Shown: positions 18,146-27,738, numbered from the stretch's first letter. The stretch: 64,000 nucleotides of DNA from Pontibacter coccineus (GCF_030546575.1 NZ_JAUOTN010000003.1:124001-188000); one strand, 5' to 3'. The notes: generated by a model from the sequence alone, not told the origin. Made by a program: numbers and translations.

Positions 18146-19885
18146 TTAGAAACCAACTGCGGTGTCGTCACCGCGCGGGTCGGCACCACCCTCCAGTTTG
18201 CCATTGGGGAGCACCAGGATGCCTTCCACAGCGCCATACTTGCCTCTCTGCTTCAGCTTATACCCTTTGCTCTCTAGCACGGCGCGAACTTCAGGTGAGA
18301 TCGCATCCGTTTCGTGCTGGATCTCTTCGGGGAGCCACTGGTGGTGGAAGCGGGGAGCGGCTACGGCTTCCTGCATGGTCATGCCGTGCTCTACTACGTT
18401 CAGGATCGTCTGAAACACGGAGGTGATGATGGTAGAACCGCCCGGCGTGCCCACTACCATAAAGAGTTTGCCGTCTTTCTCCAGAATGGTTGGTGTCATG
18501 GCGCTAAGCATGCGCTTGCCGGGCTGCACAGAGTTTGCTTCACCCCCAATCAGGCCAAACATGTTCGGTACACCGGGCTTCGCGCTGAAGTCGTCCATTT
18601 CGTTGTTGAGCAGGAAACCGGCACCTTCAACCACTACCATAGAGCCATAACCACCGTTGATGGTCGTGGTGATGGAAGCCGCATTGCCAAACTGGTCAAC
18701 GATGCTGAAGTGGGTTGTTTGATCGGATTCATACACGGGCAGTACGCCCGCTTTTACCTCCGATGATGGGGTAGCGCGTTCCAGGCTCACGTTCTTCATG
18801 CGCTCCTGCAGGTAGCTGCGGTCCAACAGGCCGCTGCTGGGCACTTTGTAAAAATCCGGGTCGCCGAGGTAGGTGGCACGGTCAGCGTATACGCGGCGCT
18901 TGGCCTCAGTCATGATCTGGATGGTCTGAGGCTGCTGCCAGCCAAAGCTTTTCAGGTCGTAGGGCTCTACCATGGTCAGCAATTGCATCAGCGCAATGCC
19001 CCCGCTCGATGGCGGCGACATAGAGGTAACTTTCAGATTTTTATACTGCCCCGTGATCGGCGTGCGCCACACGGCATTGTAGTCGCGCAAATCCCGGTGC
19101 GAAACCAGGCCGCCACCGCGCTGCATTTCTTTCACGATCAGATCGGCTGTTTCGCCGGCATAGAAGCCATCGCGTCCCTTGTCGCGGATGCGCTCCAGGG
19201 TACGGGCCAGGTCGAGGTGATAGAGCGTGTCGCCGGTCTGCCAGGCCTGCTCACGCGTCAGGTAGGGGGTATGCTTGTTATACCTGATCATTTCTTCCCG
19301 GGCATTGTTCAACATGCGGGCTTCGCGCGCAGTTAGCACCACGCCACGTCGGGCCAGGTCGATGGAGGGCTGTACCAGATCGGCAAAAGGCAGGGAGCCG
19401 AGCTTTTCGTGCAACTTGATCATGCCGTCAACCGATCCGGGTACGCCGGCTGCCAGGTGGCCGAGCAGACTCAGGTCAGGTATCACATTGCCCAGTGAGT
19501 CGAGGTACATGTCGCGGTGCGCGGTGGCGGGGGCTTTCTCCCGGAAGTCGAGCGCACCGGTTTCGCCGGTGTGGTGACGGTATACCAAAAAACCACCGCC
19601 CCCGATGTTGCCCGCTACCGGATAGCAAACCGCCAGGGCAAACTGTGTGGCAATGGCCGCGTCGTAGGCATTGCCGCCCTTGCGTAGTATCTCCAAGCCA
19701 ATGTCAGAAGCATCAGGGTGGGCAGATACCACCATGGCCTTATCGGCTACGACACCTCGCTTCCCGGCTTCGGCTTGGGTTTGAGGGCGCGGAGCGCAGC
19801 TGGAGAAGGCGAGGAGCACGGCGGCCACACAAGACAAGGTATAGCGCTTCGATCGGAAGCCCTGAATCAGGTTGAGGTGTTTCAT
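18146..19885 (-). CDS. ggt: Gamma-glutamyltransferase (lipoprotein)
   Basis: This Ntn-hydrolase cleaves gamma-glutamyl bonds, typically of glutathione, in the periplasm. From the ATG at 19885 the protein has 579 residues and a lipobox at Cys30 (AFSSC). The longer frame to 19915 adds ten residues ahead of the signal peptide and is not preferred. The self-cleavage site precedes Thr390 in QTTHFSIVD, and NNEMDDFS and the [21 protein letters not shown] region carry substrate-binding residues of the family. It lies downstream of ctp on the same strand but a terminator separates them. Confidence 0.93.
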   Translation of the reverse strand: MKHLNLIQGFRSKRYTLSCVAAVLLAFSSCAPRPQTQAEAGKRGVVADKAMVVSAHPDASDIGLEILRKGGNAYDAAIATQFALAVCYPVAGNIGGGGFLVYRHHTGETGALDFREKAPATAHRDMYLDSLGNVIPDLSLLGHLAAGVPGSVDGMIKLHEKLGSLPFADLVQPSIDLARRGVVLTAREARMLNNAREEMIRYNKHTPYLTREQAWQTGDTLYHLDLARTLERIRDKGRDGFYAGETADLIVKEMQRGGGLVSHRDLRDYNAVWRTPITGQYKNLKVTSMSPPSSGGIALMQLLTMVEPYDLKSFGWQQPQTIQIMTEAKRRVYADRATYLGDPDFYKVPSSGLLDRSYLQERMKNVSLERATPSSEVKAGVLPVYESDQTTHFSIVDQFGNAASITTTINGGYGSMVVVEGAGFLLNNEMDDFSAKPGVPNMFGLIGGEANSVQPGKRMLSAMTPTILEKDGKLFMVVGTPGGSTIITSVFQTILNVVEHGMTMQEAVAAPRFHHQWLPEEIQHETDAISPEVRAVLESKGYKLKQRGKYGAVEGILVLPNGKLEGGADPRGDDTAVGF

Positions 19886-19917
19886 GAGTTGGGAATGAGT
19901 AAGGCTAAGCTGCAAAG

Positions 19918-19950
19918 TAAAAAAAAGCCGGCTATCTACATAGCCGGCTT
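19918..19950 (-). terminator. Terminator after ctp
   Basis: An 11-bp stem AAGCCGGCTAT (19925-19935) with its complement at 19940-19950 is followed on the minus strand by a run of eight or more T. Confidence 0.88.
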
Positions 19951-19975
19951 TCTTCTTATTGCCAATTAAGGGCGA

Positions 19976-22090
19976 TTACTTGATATCATTCTTGATGATC
20001 GCTACTGCTTCCTCCACATACACGTCTTTCTGCAGCGACTTTAGGAAGTCTTTGTTGCGGGCCATTTTGGCGGTGTCTCCCGCTATGGTCTGCAAATCGG
20101 TCTTCAGACGCGCTACGTTCAGCACCGGAACATTTTTCTGAGCGTCTTCCAGTTGCTTGTTGGCTGCTTCGCTCTTTTTCTCTTCTTCCATGTACTTCGC
20201 CATGCTCAGGGAGCGGGAAGTGTTGTCAGCCAGTTTTTTCAGCCTTTCGCCGCTCTGCTGGATCAATTTGAAGCTCTCGCTGTCAGAAATGCGGTTCTTG
20301 CTGCTGGCCTGTATTGCCGGGATGTTCAGCTTAGCGCGCGACCATGGCTTATAACGGGCCGGAGAGATCTCATCGAATGGCAGGGCGTATTCCTGTTCTT
20401 TTTCACCGAACTCCAGGTAGCTGTACGCGTCTGGCAGTATCACATCTGGCGTTACACCACGCAGCTGCGTCGTACCCCCGTTGATGCGGTAGAACTTCTG
20501 AATGGTGAGTTTAAGCGCTCCGAACGGCTTGTATGGGTCAAACTGCGATGGCAGGGCTTCGTCAATTTCAACAAACTGCTGTACAGTGCCTTTACCGAAT
20601 GTCGGCGTACCCACAATCACGGCACGCTTGTAGTCCTGCATGGCTGCTGCCAGAATCTCAGAGGCAGACGCACTGTTGGAGTTCACCATGATTACCAGCG
20701 GACCGGTATACTGTACTTCCGGGTCACGGTCATCGAGCACGACGGTTTTGCCGGCAGACGTGCGGATCTGAACGATCGGGCCCTGGTCTACGAACAGGCC
20801 GGCCATCTCGACAGCGTCAGCAAGGGAACCGCCCCCGTTGTTGCGCAGGTCCAGTACCAGTCCCTGCATACCGGCAGCTTTCAGTTTCTCAACCTCAGCC
20901 TTCACATCCTCGCCGCTGTTACGACCACCTTTGCGCTCGAAGTCGGCATAAAAACCAGGAAGCTTGATGTACCCGATCTTCTGCTTTTCGTCAATCATTG
21001 CACTTTGCGCATAGGTTTCTTCAAACACAATCACATCGCGCACAATCGGGATAATGCGGGTACTACCGTCAGGCTTGCGCACGGTCAAACGTACTTCAGT
21101 TCCTTTCTTGCCGCGGATAAGCTGAATGGCATCGTCCAGGCGCATCCCTTCGACCAATACCGCATCGCCGCTGCCCTGGGCTACCTTCTGGATCGCATCA
21201 CCTGGCTTCAAATCGCCTTGCATATATGATGGGCTGCCCGGCACAATTTCCATTACCTTGATCTGGCCGTCTTTTTCCTGCAGCGAGGCACCAATACCTT
21301 CCAGTCGGCCGGTGAACTCAATATCAAAGTCTTTCTTGGCTTTAGGAGGGAAGTAACCTGTATGCGGATCGTAGACGTTCGCCACTGCGTTGATGTACGT
21401 GGAACGGCGGTCGTCGCGGGTCACCTGGTCCAGGCGCTTATAGAGCTCGTTGTAGGCTGTCATCACCTTTTCGCGGGCTTCGGCTTCCATCTGTTCCATG
21501 GTCTTGCGCGTCTCCTTGCTGTCTGCGCTGGCTGTGGCTTTTTCCTGCTGTTTCTGCATATCGGCCAGTCGTACCAGTGTCTGGTACTTCAGTTGCTTTC
21601 TCCAGGCTTCTTTCAGCTCGTTTTTGTCTTTGGCGAATTTCAGTTTCTTACCGTCCAGCTCGATGCTCTCCTCTTTAGAGAAGTCGAAAGGCTTGGACAG
21701 GATCTCTTTGTAGAAAGCCTCAGATTCCTTGGTACGCTTCTCGATCAGGTCGGCTGAGATGTCAAAAAACTCGAATGAACCGGCACGCAACTGGTCGTCC
21801 AGCTGGGTCTCGTACTTGCGCAGCATGGCCACGTCTGACTCAAGCAGAAATTTCTTGTTAAAGTCGAGGCGGTCCAGGTATAGCCCAAAGGCTTTTTTCG
21901 AAAAGCTGTCGTCTACCTTTTCCGGCTTGTAGTGCATGGTGCTCAAACCCTGCATCAGGGCTTTGATCAGTATCTCGTTTTTGCCGGCAGGTGTGCTGTT
22001 GTTTTTGCTGTACAGGATAAAAGAGCCCGTGAGAAGGACCACGGCCAGTACAGAAAGAAATATTTTTAATCTGGTTGTCAAGGATAGCAT
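19976..22090 (-). CDS. prc: Carboxy-terminal (tail-specific) processing protease, S41A
   Basis: The 704-residue protein has an N-terminal membrane anchor or signal (IFLSVLAVVLLTGSFIL). A long helical Prc-type region precedes a PDZ domain (about 245-330, with EGIGASLQEKDG and GDAIQ). The S41 core carries the catalytic Ser in VNSNSASASEI and the Lys in TFGKGTVQ. A Prc-type C-terminal extension (DUF3340-like) completes the 700-residue length, which fits Prc rather than the shorter CtpA. It acts in the periplasm on protein C-termini. A -7 box (TACTTTTG on the minus strand at 22132-22125) lies 35 bases upstream. Confidence 0.93.
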   Translation of the reverse strand: MLSLTTRLKIFLSVLAVVLLTGSFILYSKNNSTPAGKNEILIKALMQGLSTMHYKPEKVDDSFSKKAFGLYLDRLDFNKKFLLESDVAMLRKYETQLDDQLRAGSFEFFDISADLIEKRTKESEAFYKEILSKPFDFSKEESIELDGKKLKFAKDKNELKEAWRKQLKYQTLVRLADMQKQQEKATASADSKETRKTMEQMEAEAREKVMTAYNELYKRLDQVTRDDRRSTYINAVANVYDPHTGYFPPKAKKDFDIEFTGRLEGIGASLQEKDGQIKVMEIVPGSPSYMQGDLKPGDAIQKVAQGSGDAVLVEGMRLDDAIQLIRGKKGTEVRLTVRKPDGSTRIIPIVRDVIVFEETYAQSAMIDEKQKIGYIKLPGFYADFERKGGRNSGEDVKAEVEKLKAAGMQGLVLDLRNNGGGSLADAVEMAGLFVDQGPIVQIRTSAGKTVVLDDRDPEVQYTGPLVIMVNSNSASASEILAAAMQDYKRAVIVGTPTFGKGTVQQFVEIDEALPSQFDPYKPFGALKLTIQKFYRINGGTTQLRGVTPDVILPDAYSYLEFGEKEQEYALPFDEISPARYKPWSRAKLNIPAIQASSKNRISDSESFKLIQQSGERLKKLADNTSRSLSMAKYMEEEKKSEAANKQLEDAQKNVPVLNVARLKTDLQTIAGDTAKMARNKDFLKSLQKDVYVEEAVAIIKNDIK

Positions 22091-22432
22091 CTAATTAAGT
22101 TAGTTGGACCACACATTGTCTACGCAAAAGTAGTGCCGTAGATGAGGCCACAGGCATTTCTTTTAAGGCGAGTCCTAATGTAGTATAAATCTAGCTTTAT
22201 CGCAAAGCAGCGCGTCTGCTCAGCATAAACAAACTGGTAGCCTGCTTGTTTTACGGAAAGCCTCACTTCTTTATATAACTGTTCTGACTTTTTTTTCGTT
22301 TCCCGAGCATGCCTAAACCTTGAAGCCTGACTCTGTTGATCTTGTCTGGTGTGCAGCGCCTGAGGCCCCTTCCGCACAGGTATAGCACTGCAGCGGCGGG
22401 TGCTCAGCAAGGTATAGCAAGACCTAACAACT
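22091..22432. other. Gene-free stretch between divergent ctp and GDSL genes
   Basis: No convincing gene is seen; a 96-codon minus frame (22120-22410) has no coding character. The stretch holds the ctp -7 box (22125-22132) and two AGGTATAGCA words at 22379 and 22411, the second 14 bases before the esterase ATG. Confidence 0.5.
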
Positions 22433-22996
22433 ATGAAGACACTACTTTTTTTCGGGGACAGCCTGACGGCAGGGTATGGGTTGCCAACGGCACAAGCCTA
22501 TCCGGCGCTGATACAGGAGAAGTTGAAAGAGGAAGGATACGAAGGCTATACCGTCATCAATGCAGGCATCAGCGGCGACACTACCTCGAGTGGCTTGTAC
22601 AGGTTGGACCGCTGGCTGTCTGCGCCCATCGATATTTTTGTGCTGGCCCTCGGAGCCAATGACGGGCTGCGCGGTATACCCGCCCGGGAAACGTCACAGA
22701 ACCTGCAGCAGATCATTGACAAAGTAAAACACAAACACCCCGATGCGCAGATCATCCTGTCAGGTATGGAGATTCCTGACATTGTGCCGGGGCGCTACGC
22801 CGAGGAGTTCCGAAAACTGTTTCGGGAACTGGCCATTAAGAACAATGTAGCCTTTGTGCCTTTTCTGCTGGAGGGCGTGGCAGGTATGCGGCACCTCAAC
22901 CTGCCCGACGGCGTACATCCGAATGCGGAAGGTCAGAAGTTACTGGCCCGCCATACCTGGACCATACTGGAAAGCGTACTAAAGCAGGGAAATTAA
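22433..22996 (+). CDS. SGNH/GDSL esterase (TesA/arylesterase-like)
   Basis: The 187-residue hydrolase has the four SGNH blocks: FFGDSLTAGYGLP with nucleophile Ser10, AGISGDTTS with the block II Gly, LGANDGLRG with Asn76, and DGVHPNAEG with Asp159 and His162. No signal peptide is seen, so it is likely cytoplasmic, unlike E. coli TesA. Substrates of the family include aryl esters, acyl-CoA and lysophospholipids. It stands alone with its own terminator. Confidence 0.9.
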   Translation: MKTLLFFGDSLTAGYGLPTAQAYPALIQEKLKEEGYEGYTVINAGISGDTTSSGLYRLDRWLSAPIDIFVLALGANDGLRGIPARETSQNLQQIIDKVKHKHPDAQIILSGMEIPDIVPGRYAEEFRKLFRELAIKNNVAFVPFLLEGVAGMRHLNLPDGVHPNAEGQKLLARHTWTILESVLKQGN

Positions 22997-22998
22997 AC

Positions 22999-23034
22999 AA
23001 AACAGGCGATGCTGTCAGCATCGCCTGTTTTTGT
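22999..23034 (+). terminator. Terminator after the esterase gene
   Basis: AAACAGGCGATGCT pairs with AGCATCGCCTGTTTTT around a GTC loop. It can also serve the convergent DUF4142 gene. Confidence 0.88.
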
Positions 23035-23038
23035 GAGT

Positions 23039-23626
23039 TTAGTTCTTGTAATCTTGCCTGAACCGCATGGCGTTTTCCATCTGCGCCCGGATTTCTTTTC
23101 CCATATTGCGAGCCCACAGATTAAACGTGGTATTGTCTGTCTCCTCAACGTCTTTCACATTATCCTCAAACTGTTGGAGTGCCTCTTTGTGGGCATCCAC
23201 CACAGTTTCCCAGTAGGCACGGTCAAATTCATCCGTATTTTTATCGCGGAGCTCCTGCACACGTCCGGCATGGTCTTCTTCCATTTGCTGAGGCAGCGTG
23301 ACGCTGTACCGCTTTGAGATGTCCTGCAGTTCGTCCAGCTTTTTGGAGTAAATGTCTACCATTTGCTGACCATAGTCACGCACCTGCTCCGTTTTGCCTT
23401 TTTCGACTGCCAGTTTGCCAAGCTCCAGCTGCTGCGTGCTGATGCTGTGCGCCTTGCCCATAAATTCGCGCTTGTCTTCGTTCAGGGTAGAATCCACCGT
23501 GGTAGTGGTGTTCATCTCGGTGTCCACATTGGCTGTAGTGGTGTCGGTTTCCTGCGTTTCGGAGCTGCAGGATGCAAAGGCAAGCGTGCTTAGCGTGAGC
23601 GTGGCTGCCATCCATAGGTTTTTCAT
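23039..23626 (-). CDS. DUF4142 lipoprotein
   Basis: From the ATG at 23626 the protein has 195 residues and a lipobox ending in Cys20 (AFASC). A Thr-rich linker (TDTTTANVDTEMNTTTT) is followed by a helical, ferritin-like DUF4142 domain (about 55-190) with AHSISTQQLELGKLAVEKG and the conserved YWETVVDAHKEAL. The family is common in stress-tolerant bacteria but lacks a defined function. The longer frame start at 23656 would place ten charged residues before the signal peptide. Confidence 0.85.
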   Translation of the reverse strand: MKNLWMAATLTLSTLAFASCSSETQETDTTTANVDTEMNTTTTVDSTLNEDKREFMGKAHSISTQQLELGKLAVEKGKTEQVRDYGQQMVDIYSKKLDELQDISKRYSVTLPQQMEEDHAGRVQELRDKNTDEFDRAYWETVVDAHKEALQQFEDNVKDVEETDNTTFNLWARNMGKEIRAQMENAMRFRQDYKN

Positions 23627-23751
23627 AGTCTTATTTTTTGCTTTTCGGAATATCAATGTGTTTTTAAGGGCATACGGAAAAACGATCAGTAGATGTTCAT
23701 TTTATTGTATACCAGCCTTCTCTGTGCAACAGCCAGGATAGGCTATAAAAG

Positions 23752-23797
23752 CAAAGGCTCGACTTCGCCACAGGGGAAAAGCCAAGCCTTTGTTTTT
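23752..23797 (-). terminator. Terminator after the glycine-zipper stress protein gene
   Basis: CAAAGGCT (23752-23759) pairs with AGCCTTTG (23785-23792), with an imperfect extension inward and T-rich sequence on both exits. Confidence 0.6.
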
Positions 23798-23815
23798 ATG
23801 TAAGGCAATCGGGCC

Positions 23816-24352
23816 TTAGTAATAAATATGCTCTCCGCGGTTCTTCTGGAAATGACTTTCGAAGTAACGGGCATCTTCTGATGTGCGCGGCTTAAAGCCC
23901 AGCACGATATTACCTTCTTTCACGCCTTCTTCATATACTTTGGCGCGTTCTTCAGGTATACCGGCTCCCACCAGCGCACCGATCAGGCCGCCTGTCAGGC
24001 CACCTGCACCGGCACCGGCCAGGGCAGCTGCCAACGGACCGGCCACTACCAGACCCAGACCAGGTATAGCTACAGAGGTACCAATGGCTGCCACAGCACC
24101 CACAATAGCACCAAGCGTACCGCCAATGGCTGAACCAGCTCCGGCTCCTTCCAGTGATTTGTTACCCAGTTCGGTATCGCCGTCGCGGTCCAGGTCACCG
24201 CTAAAGTGGCGCTTGCGTCCCTCGTCCGACAATACTACGTTGATATCATCTTTATCATATCCGCGTGCACGCAGTTCTTCATAAGCGCGTTCTGCGCTGT
24301 CACGGTCCCGGAACATGGCTGTCATCATGCTCGTATCGCTTACTCTTTCCAT
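23816..24352 (-). CDS. General stress protein, YflT-like with glycine zipper
   Basis: The 178-residue protein starts with a ferredoxin-like YflT/GSP17M-type region (MTAMFRDRDSAERAYEELRARGYDKDDINVVLSDEGRK). A long Gly/Ala-rich membrane-active segment with repeated GxxxG spacing follows (AGSAIGGTLGAIVGAVAAIG and LAGAGAGGLTGGLIGALVGAG), then a short C-terminal domain with GNIVLGFKPRT. The layout is common in stress-induced proteins of Bacteroidota; no activity is known. It sits among other stress-type genes (DUF4142, fasciclin). Confidence 0.78.
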   Translation of the reverse strand: MERVSDTSMMTAMFRDRDSAERAYEELRARGYDKDDINVVLSDEGRKRHFSGDLDRDGDTELGNKSLEGAGAGSAIGGTLGAIVGAVAAIGTSVAIPGLGLVVAGPLAAALAGAGAGGLTGGLIGALVGAGIPEERAKVYEEGVKEGNIVLGFKPRTSEDARYFESHFQKNRGEHIYY

Positions 24353-24512
24353 AGTTGAATTTTTAAGTTTGTATTGTATTAGTATAAATTAAAGATGCCT
24401 GCTTTTTTGCAGACTAGTTTATTGTAACGGCTCACCTACTCTATGGTTGCAAAATGAAGTAAGGTAGTGTGCGTTTACAGTATTCATAAGGGGTTTTTTG
24501 CCGGCTTGTAGT

Positions 24513-24543
24513 AAAAAAGCCTTCCGCAAGGGAAGGCTTTTTT
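24513..24543 (-). terminator. Terminator after the fasciclin gene
   Basis: AAAAAAGCCTTCC (24513-24525) pairs perfectly with 24531-24543 around the loop GCAAG. Confidence 0.9.
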
Positions 24544-24563
24544 ATTTAGTATAATGCTGTTGA

Positions 24564-25253
24564 TTATTCTTTGTCAGTTACGGCGTCAGCAGTTACCAGC
24601 ACGCGGTCCACCACATGGATCACACCGTTGTTGGCCTCAATGTCAGACTCTACAATACTGGCACCGCCAATAGTGAAGGAGTTAGGGGCAGCGCCTGCGC
24701 TCGCTACTTCGATATAGTCATCCTGACCTACCTGGATGCGCTGGTTTGCCTGCAGCTGGCTTGTCATTACCTTACCCGAAATGATGTGGGCCTGCAGCAC
24801 CTTGATCAGCTCATTTCTGTTTTCTGGTTTTTTCAGGTATTCCAACTGACCGGCAGGGAGTTTCTGAAAGGCCTCGTTAGACGGGGCAAAAATGGTGAAC
24901 TCACCTTCCTGCTCAAAAGCTTTCGAGATATTAGCAGCCTGCACTAACTCCATAAAAGTGGAGATTTCGCTTTTGGTTCTTGCTGCATCCAATATAGCCA
25001 TAGAGCTTGTCTCAGCAGTAGCATCCATGGTGGAAGAAGTGTCCACATCAGTAGTAGTGGTTTCAGTGCTTACTTCTGTTTCTGTTGTTGTTTCCGTAGT
25101 GGTGGCGTCATCACCAGCCATGGTAGTTGTCTCACTCATGGTTGTGGTTTCGTCCATGGCAGTGTTGTCCATGGCATCATTACTACTGGCGCAGCTATAC
25201 AAGAAGCCTGCAGTAAATACAGCAACAAGGGGTTTTAGCATTCGAATTTTCAT
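24564..25253 (-). CDS. Fasciclin-domain lipoprotein
   Basis: From the ATG at 25253 the protein has 229 residues. It has a lipobox at Cys21 (FLYSC), then a linker of about 60 residues built of Thr/Glu/Met (TTTMSETTTMAG and similar). One fasciclin (FAS1) domain follows, with FTIFAPSNEAFQKLP (H1 box) and NGVIHVVDRVL (H2 box). FAS1 domains mediate adhesion to surfaces or matrix. The Thr-rich linker resembles that of the small lipoprotein at 27286, and both may be exposed stalks. Confidence 0.9.
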   Translation of the reverse strand: MKIRMLKPLVAVFTAGFLYSCASSNDAMDNTAMDETTTMSETTTMAGDDATTTETTTETEVSTETTTTDVDTSSTMDATAETSSMAILDAARTKSEISTFMELVQAANISKAFEQEGEFTIFAPSNEAFQKLPAGQLEYLKKPENRNELIKVLQAHIISGKVMTSQLQANQRIQVGQDDYIEVASAGAAPNSFTIGGASIVESDIEANNGVIHVVDRVLVTADAVTDKE

Positions 25254-25420
25254 AGTGTTTATTTTAAGGTTCATGATGAATTAAATTGTACATCTTTAGG
25301 TGGGATATACATGCTGTATTTAACTGTATCTTTTTAAAAAAGTTATAAAAAAAGAAGACTATCTGTGTTTGAGTACAGATAGTCCCTTGTAGTATTGCAA
25401 TAAAACAATATTGTTGCGCC

Positions 25421-26518
25421 CTAGTTATACACTTTCACAACGAAAATATAGTCCTGAAGTTTCTTCAATTGCTGCGTGCGCGAGTTTCCGCTCAGGTTGT
25501 TTTGCTGCGGAAGGCTAAAGGTTAGGTTGCCTTCTCTTTCCTTCATCTCACTCACCATCTGAAGCAGGTACGATGACTTCACTGCAAAAGCAGCGCCCTC
25601 CTGACCTGCCTGCTTACCGTTGATCACGCCGATCACATTGCCTTTTTCATCGAGCAGCGGACCGCCACTGTTACCAGGGTTCAGCGGGATGGAGATCTGG
25701 TAAGAAGTGGTGTCGCCCTCAAAACCAGACGCGGAACTCAGTGAGCCTTCACCAAACACGATATCCTCGCGCGGGAAGCCCAGCGTATACACGCGCTCAC
25801 CCAAGTCCGAAGAGGCCGTCTTAAAGGTATAAGGCAGCTTGCCGAAACCTGCAAAGGAAGGGTCTTCCACTTTCAGGATGGTCAGGTCGTAGTCGGTGTT
25901 GCGGTGCACTTCCGTTACCTTATACTTCAAGCCGGCTTTGTTCTCGATTAGGATAGAGTCCGCTCCCTGAATTACGTGTGAGCTGGTGACAATGTACCCA
26001 TCCGGGCTGATGGCGAAACCGGTGCCACTGAAGCGTGCCGAACGCGGGGCCGGTGCGGGGGTGTCTACGCTGGCAATGCCATTGATAATGGCACGCTGTT
26101 CCTTTTTGATTTTCTCAACCTCACGACGGAGCTCAATGTAGCGCGCCGTTTGCTGCTGTACAGGTTTCTTCATCTGCTGCACACTCCAAAGCGTGCCGAA
26201 TACAGACAGCAGTGAAACGCTGGCGGCAACCGCCATGGTCTGGGCGTGCTTCTTAAAGAAGACTTTCCAGGCTGTCAGTTCGCTGGTGATAGCCCGCGAA
26301 CCGGTTTCCATTTCTGTGTGGATGCTGTTGAGCTTATGGCGCAATTGCTGACGCTGGCCATAGTGCTGCATGGCCTGCAGCACCTGGCGGTGCTCCTGTA
26401 CCTGGTCGGCAAGCCGCGGGTCGGAGAGCAACAGCGCCTCAAAGGCAGCTTTCTCCTCGGCGGGCAGGGTGCCGGCCAGGTAGCGCTCTATTTGCTCGTA
26501 TATGCGGTGGTCAAACAT
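25421..26518 (-). CDS. Membrane protease with anti-sigma-like N-terminus
   Basis: The 365-residue protein begins with a cytoplasmic helical segment (IERYLAGTLPAEEKAAFEAL and LLSDPRLADQV) of the kind that opens Bacteroidota anti-sigma factors. One membrane span (about 93-113) and a basic coiled stretch follow. The C-terminal part is a trypsin/DegP-type protease with His181 (SSHVI), Asp211 (TDYDLTIL) and Ser284 (NPGNSGGPLL). No PDZ domain is seen. It follows the ECF sigma gene by 50 bases on the same strand. I infer a signalling device in which a periplasmic protease is tied to a sigma-binding domain; binding itself is not shown by the sequence. Confidence 0.82.
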   Translation of the reverse strand: MFDHRIYEQIERYLAGTLPAEEKAAFEALLLSDPRLADQVQEHRQVLQAMQHYGQRQQLRHKLNSIHTEMETGSRAITSELTAWKVFFKKHAQTMAVAASVSLLSVFGTLWSVQQMKKPVQQQTARYIELRREVEKIKKEQRAIINGIASVDTPAPAPRSARFSGTGFAISPDGYIVTSSHVIQGADSILIENKAGLKYKVTEVHRNTDYDLTILKVEDPSFAGFGKLPYTFKTASSDLGERVYTLGFPREDIVFGEGSLSSASGFEGDTTSYQISIPLNPGNSGGPLLDEKGNVIGVINGKQAGQEGAAFAVKSSYLLQMVSEMKEREGNLTFSLPQQNNLSGNSRTQQLKKLQDYIFVVKVYN

Positions 26519-26568
26519 GGTTATATAAAAATACCTTTTACAAGGTGCTAAAATTCAATTCGTCTATG

Positions 26569-27141
26569 CTATACCTCTGGTTTGTAAGAGGTGAAGAATA
26601 GCTTCTTGAGGCGTTGCAGGCACTTGTACTTTTGGTTTTTGGCCGTGTCTGTGTTCGTGTAGCCAAACTTTTCCACAATATCCTGCATGCCCTGCGCCCG
26701 GATGTAGAAGTCCTCCAGTAATGAGCGACAGGGTTCCCCGAGCTGGTCAAGCGCCTCGGCCATTACGCCGAACTGCCTTTCGTTCTCCTCGTGCTGCGGC
26801 ACATCCTCCTCCAGCGACAGGTAGTTCTCAGAGTCCTCTATGCGATTCGCGTAGCGGCCTTTCTCTGCCAGCCGTTTCAGCCAAAGCCGGCGGCACACCG
26901 AGTAAAGGTAAGTCTTGATCTGGCAGCTAAGCTCCAGGCTGTTGCCTTTGATCTTCTCGTAGAAGACGATCACGCCTTCCTGATAAATGTCTTTCGCCTC
27001 GTCATCAGTTCCACTGTTGCTGATGATGAAATGAGAGATCATCGGGAAGTGCAGCTTATACAGATATGCGAGTGCGCGGTCATCGTCATTCCGGATTCCC
27101 TCCATGATCGCCTCATCCGTCTCATACAAACTCTTCCTCAT
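26569..27141 (-). CDS. ECF-type RNA polymerase sigma factor
   Basis: The 190-residue protein has the two-domain layout of small sigma-70 factors. Region 2 (about residues 22-95) includes DEAKDIYQEGVIVFYEKI and the YLYSVCRRLWL segment; region 4 (about 128-180) includes a helix-turn-helix (DIVEKFGYTNTDTAKNQKYKCLQ, read in part). It directly precedes the protease/anti-sigma-like gene and is divergent from the small lipoprotein gene at 27286, a likely target. A GTAACCC...GGGTTAC inverted repeat (27176-27182, 27217-27223) lies between the divergent genes. Confidence 0.9.
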   Translation of the reverse strand: MRKSLYETDEAIMEGIRNDDDRALAYLYKLHFPMISHFIISNSGTDDEAKDIYQEGVIVFYEKIKGNSLELSCQIKTYLYSVCRRLWLKRLAEKGRYANRIEDSENYLSLEEDVPQHEENERQFGVMAEALDQLGEPCRSLLEDFYIRAQGMQDIVEKFGYTNTDTAKNQKYKCLQRLKKLFFTSYKPEV

Positions 27142-27285
27142 GCCGTTCTGTTTTTAATACGCCAGGCCGCTTTTTGTAACCCAACAAAAAAATATTTTAA
27201 AAAAATAAAAAATACCGGGTTACCTATCCGTGTTTCCGGTATGAAGTTCAAATTCGAAACCAAAACACTTAATCACAAACACAAA

Positions 27286-27489
27286 ATGAAAAAATTGTTC
27301 AAATTCGCTTTCGTAGCGTTCGCCCTGGTAGCTTTCACAGCTTGCAACACTGAAGAAACTGCAACTGAAACTGAAGCTGTTGAAACTGAAGTAACTACTG
27401 AAGAAGAAGTTGTTACTGAGGAAGTTGAAGCTGACTCTACTGTTGAGACTACAACTGTTGAGACTGACTCTACTGTAACTGTACAGTAA
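27286..27489 (+). CDS. Small Thr/Glu-rich lipoprotein
   Basis: The 67-residue protein has a signal peptide with lipobox Cys20 (VAFTAC) and a mature part made almost only of Glu, Thr, Val and Asp/Ser in short repeats (TTVETDSTVTV). Codons are nearly all ACT for Thr and mostly GAA/GTT, unlike the GC-richer neighbours, which hints at high expression or low-complexity drift. An in-frame ATG at 27241 would add 15 charged residues before the signal peptide and is not preferred. A strong terminator follows. It is divergent from the ECF sigma gene. Confidence 0.72.
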   Translation: MKKLFKFAFVAFALVAFTACNTEETATETEAVETEVTTEEEVVTEEVEADSTVETTTVETDSTVTVQ

Positions 27490-27533
27490 TCAATAGCAGA
27501 ACTACGGATTATACCTTATAGTTCTAAACACAT

Positions 27534-27571
27534 AAGAAGGCCCTGCAGCAATGCAGGGCCTTCTTATTTTT
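27534..27571. terminator. Terminator between the small lipoprotein and proline dehydrogenase genes
   Basis: AAGAAGGCCCTGCA (27534-27547) pairs perfectly with 27552-27565 around a GCAA loop, then ATTTTTTAT. Confidence 0.9.
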
Positions 27572-27738
27572 TATGCTGCTTAGTAGACTCAACGTAGGTT
27601 TGGGGTGATTAAGCGTCGCCTTCAGGGAGTTTATGCTGCCGACCTAAAGCCTTACACCCCGATAGCCGCAAACTTCTAACTCGCGTCCCCGCTTGTGGAC
27701 TCAACAGGGCTTCTCCTCAGAGCCCGATAAGTCGGACA

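Noticed and set aside
26791..27285. Long plus-strand frame opposite the sigma factor that runs into the small lipoprotein
   Set aside because: It is the antisense shadow of the sigma gene; only the part from 27286 has signal-peptide and lipobox character.
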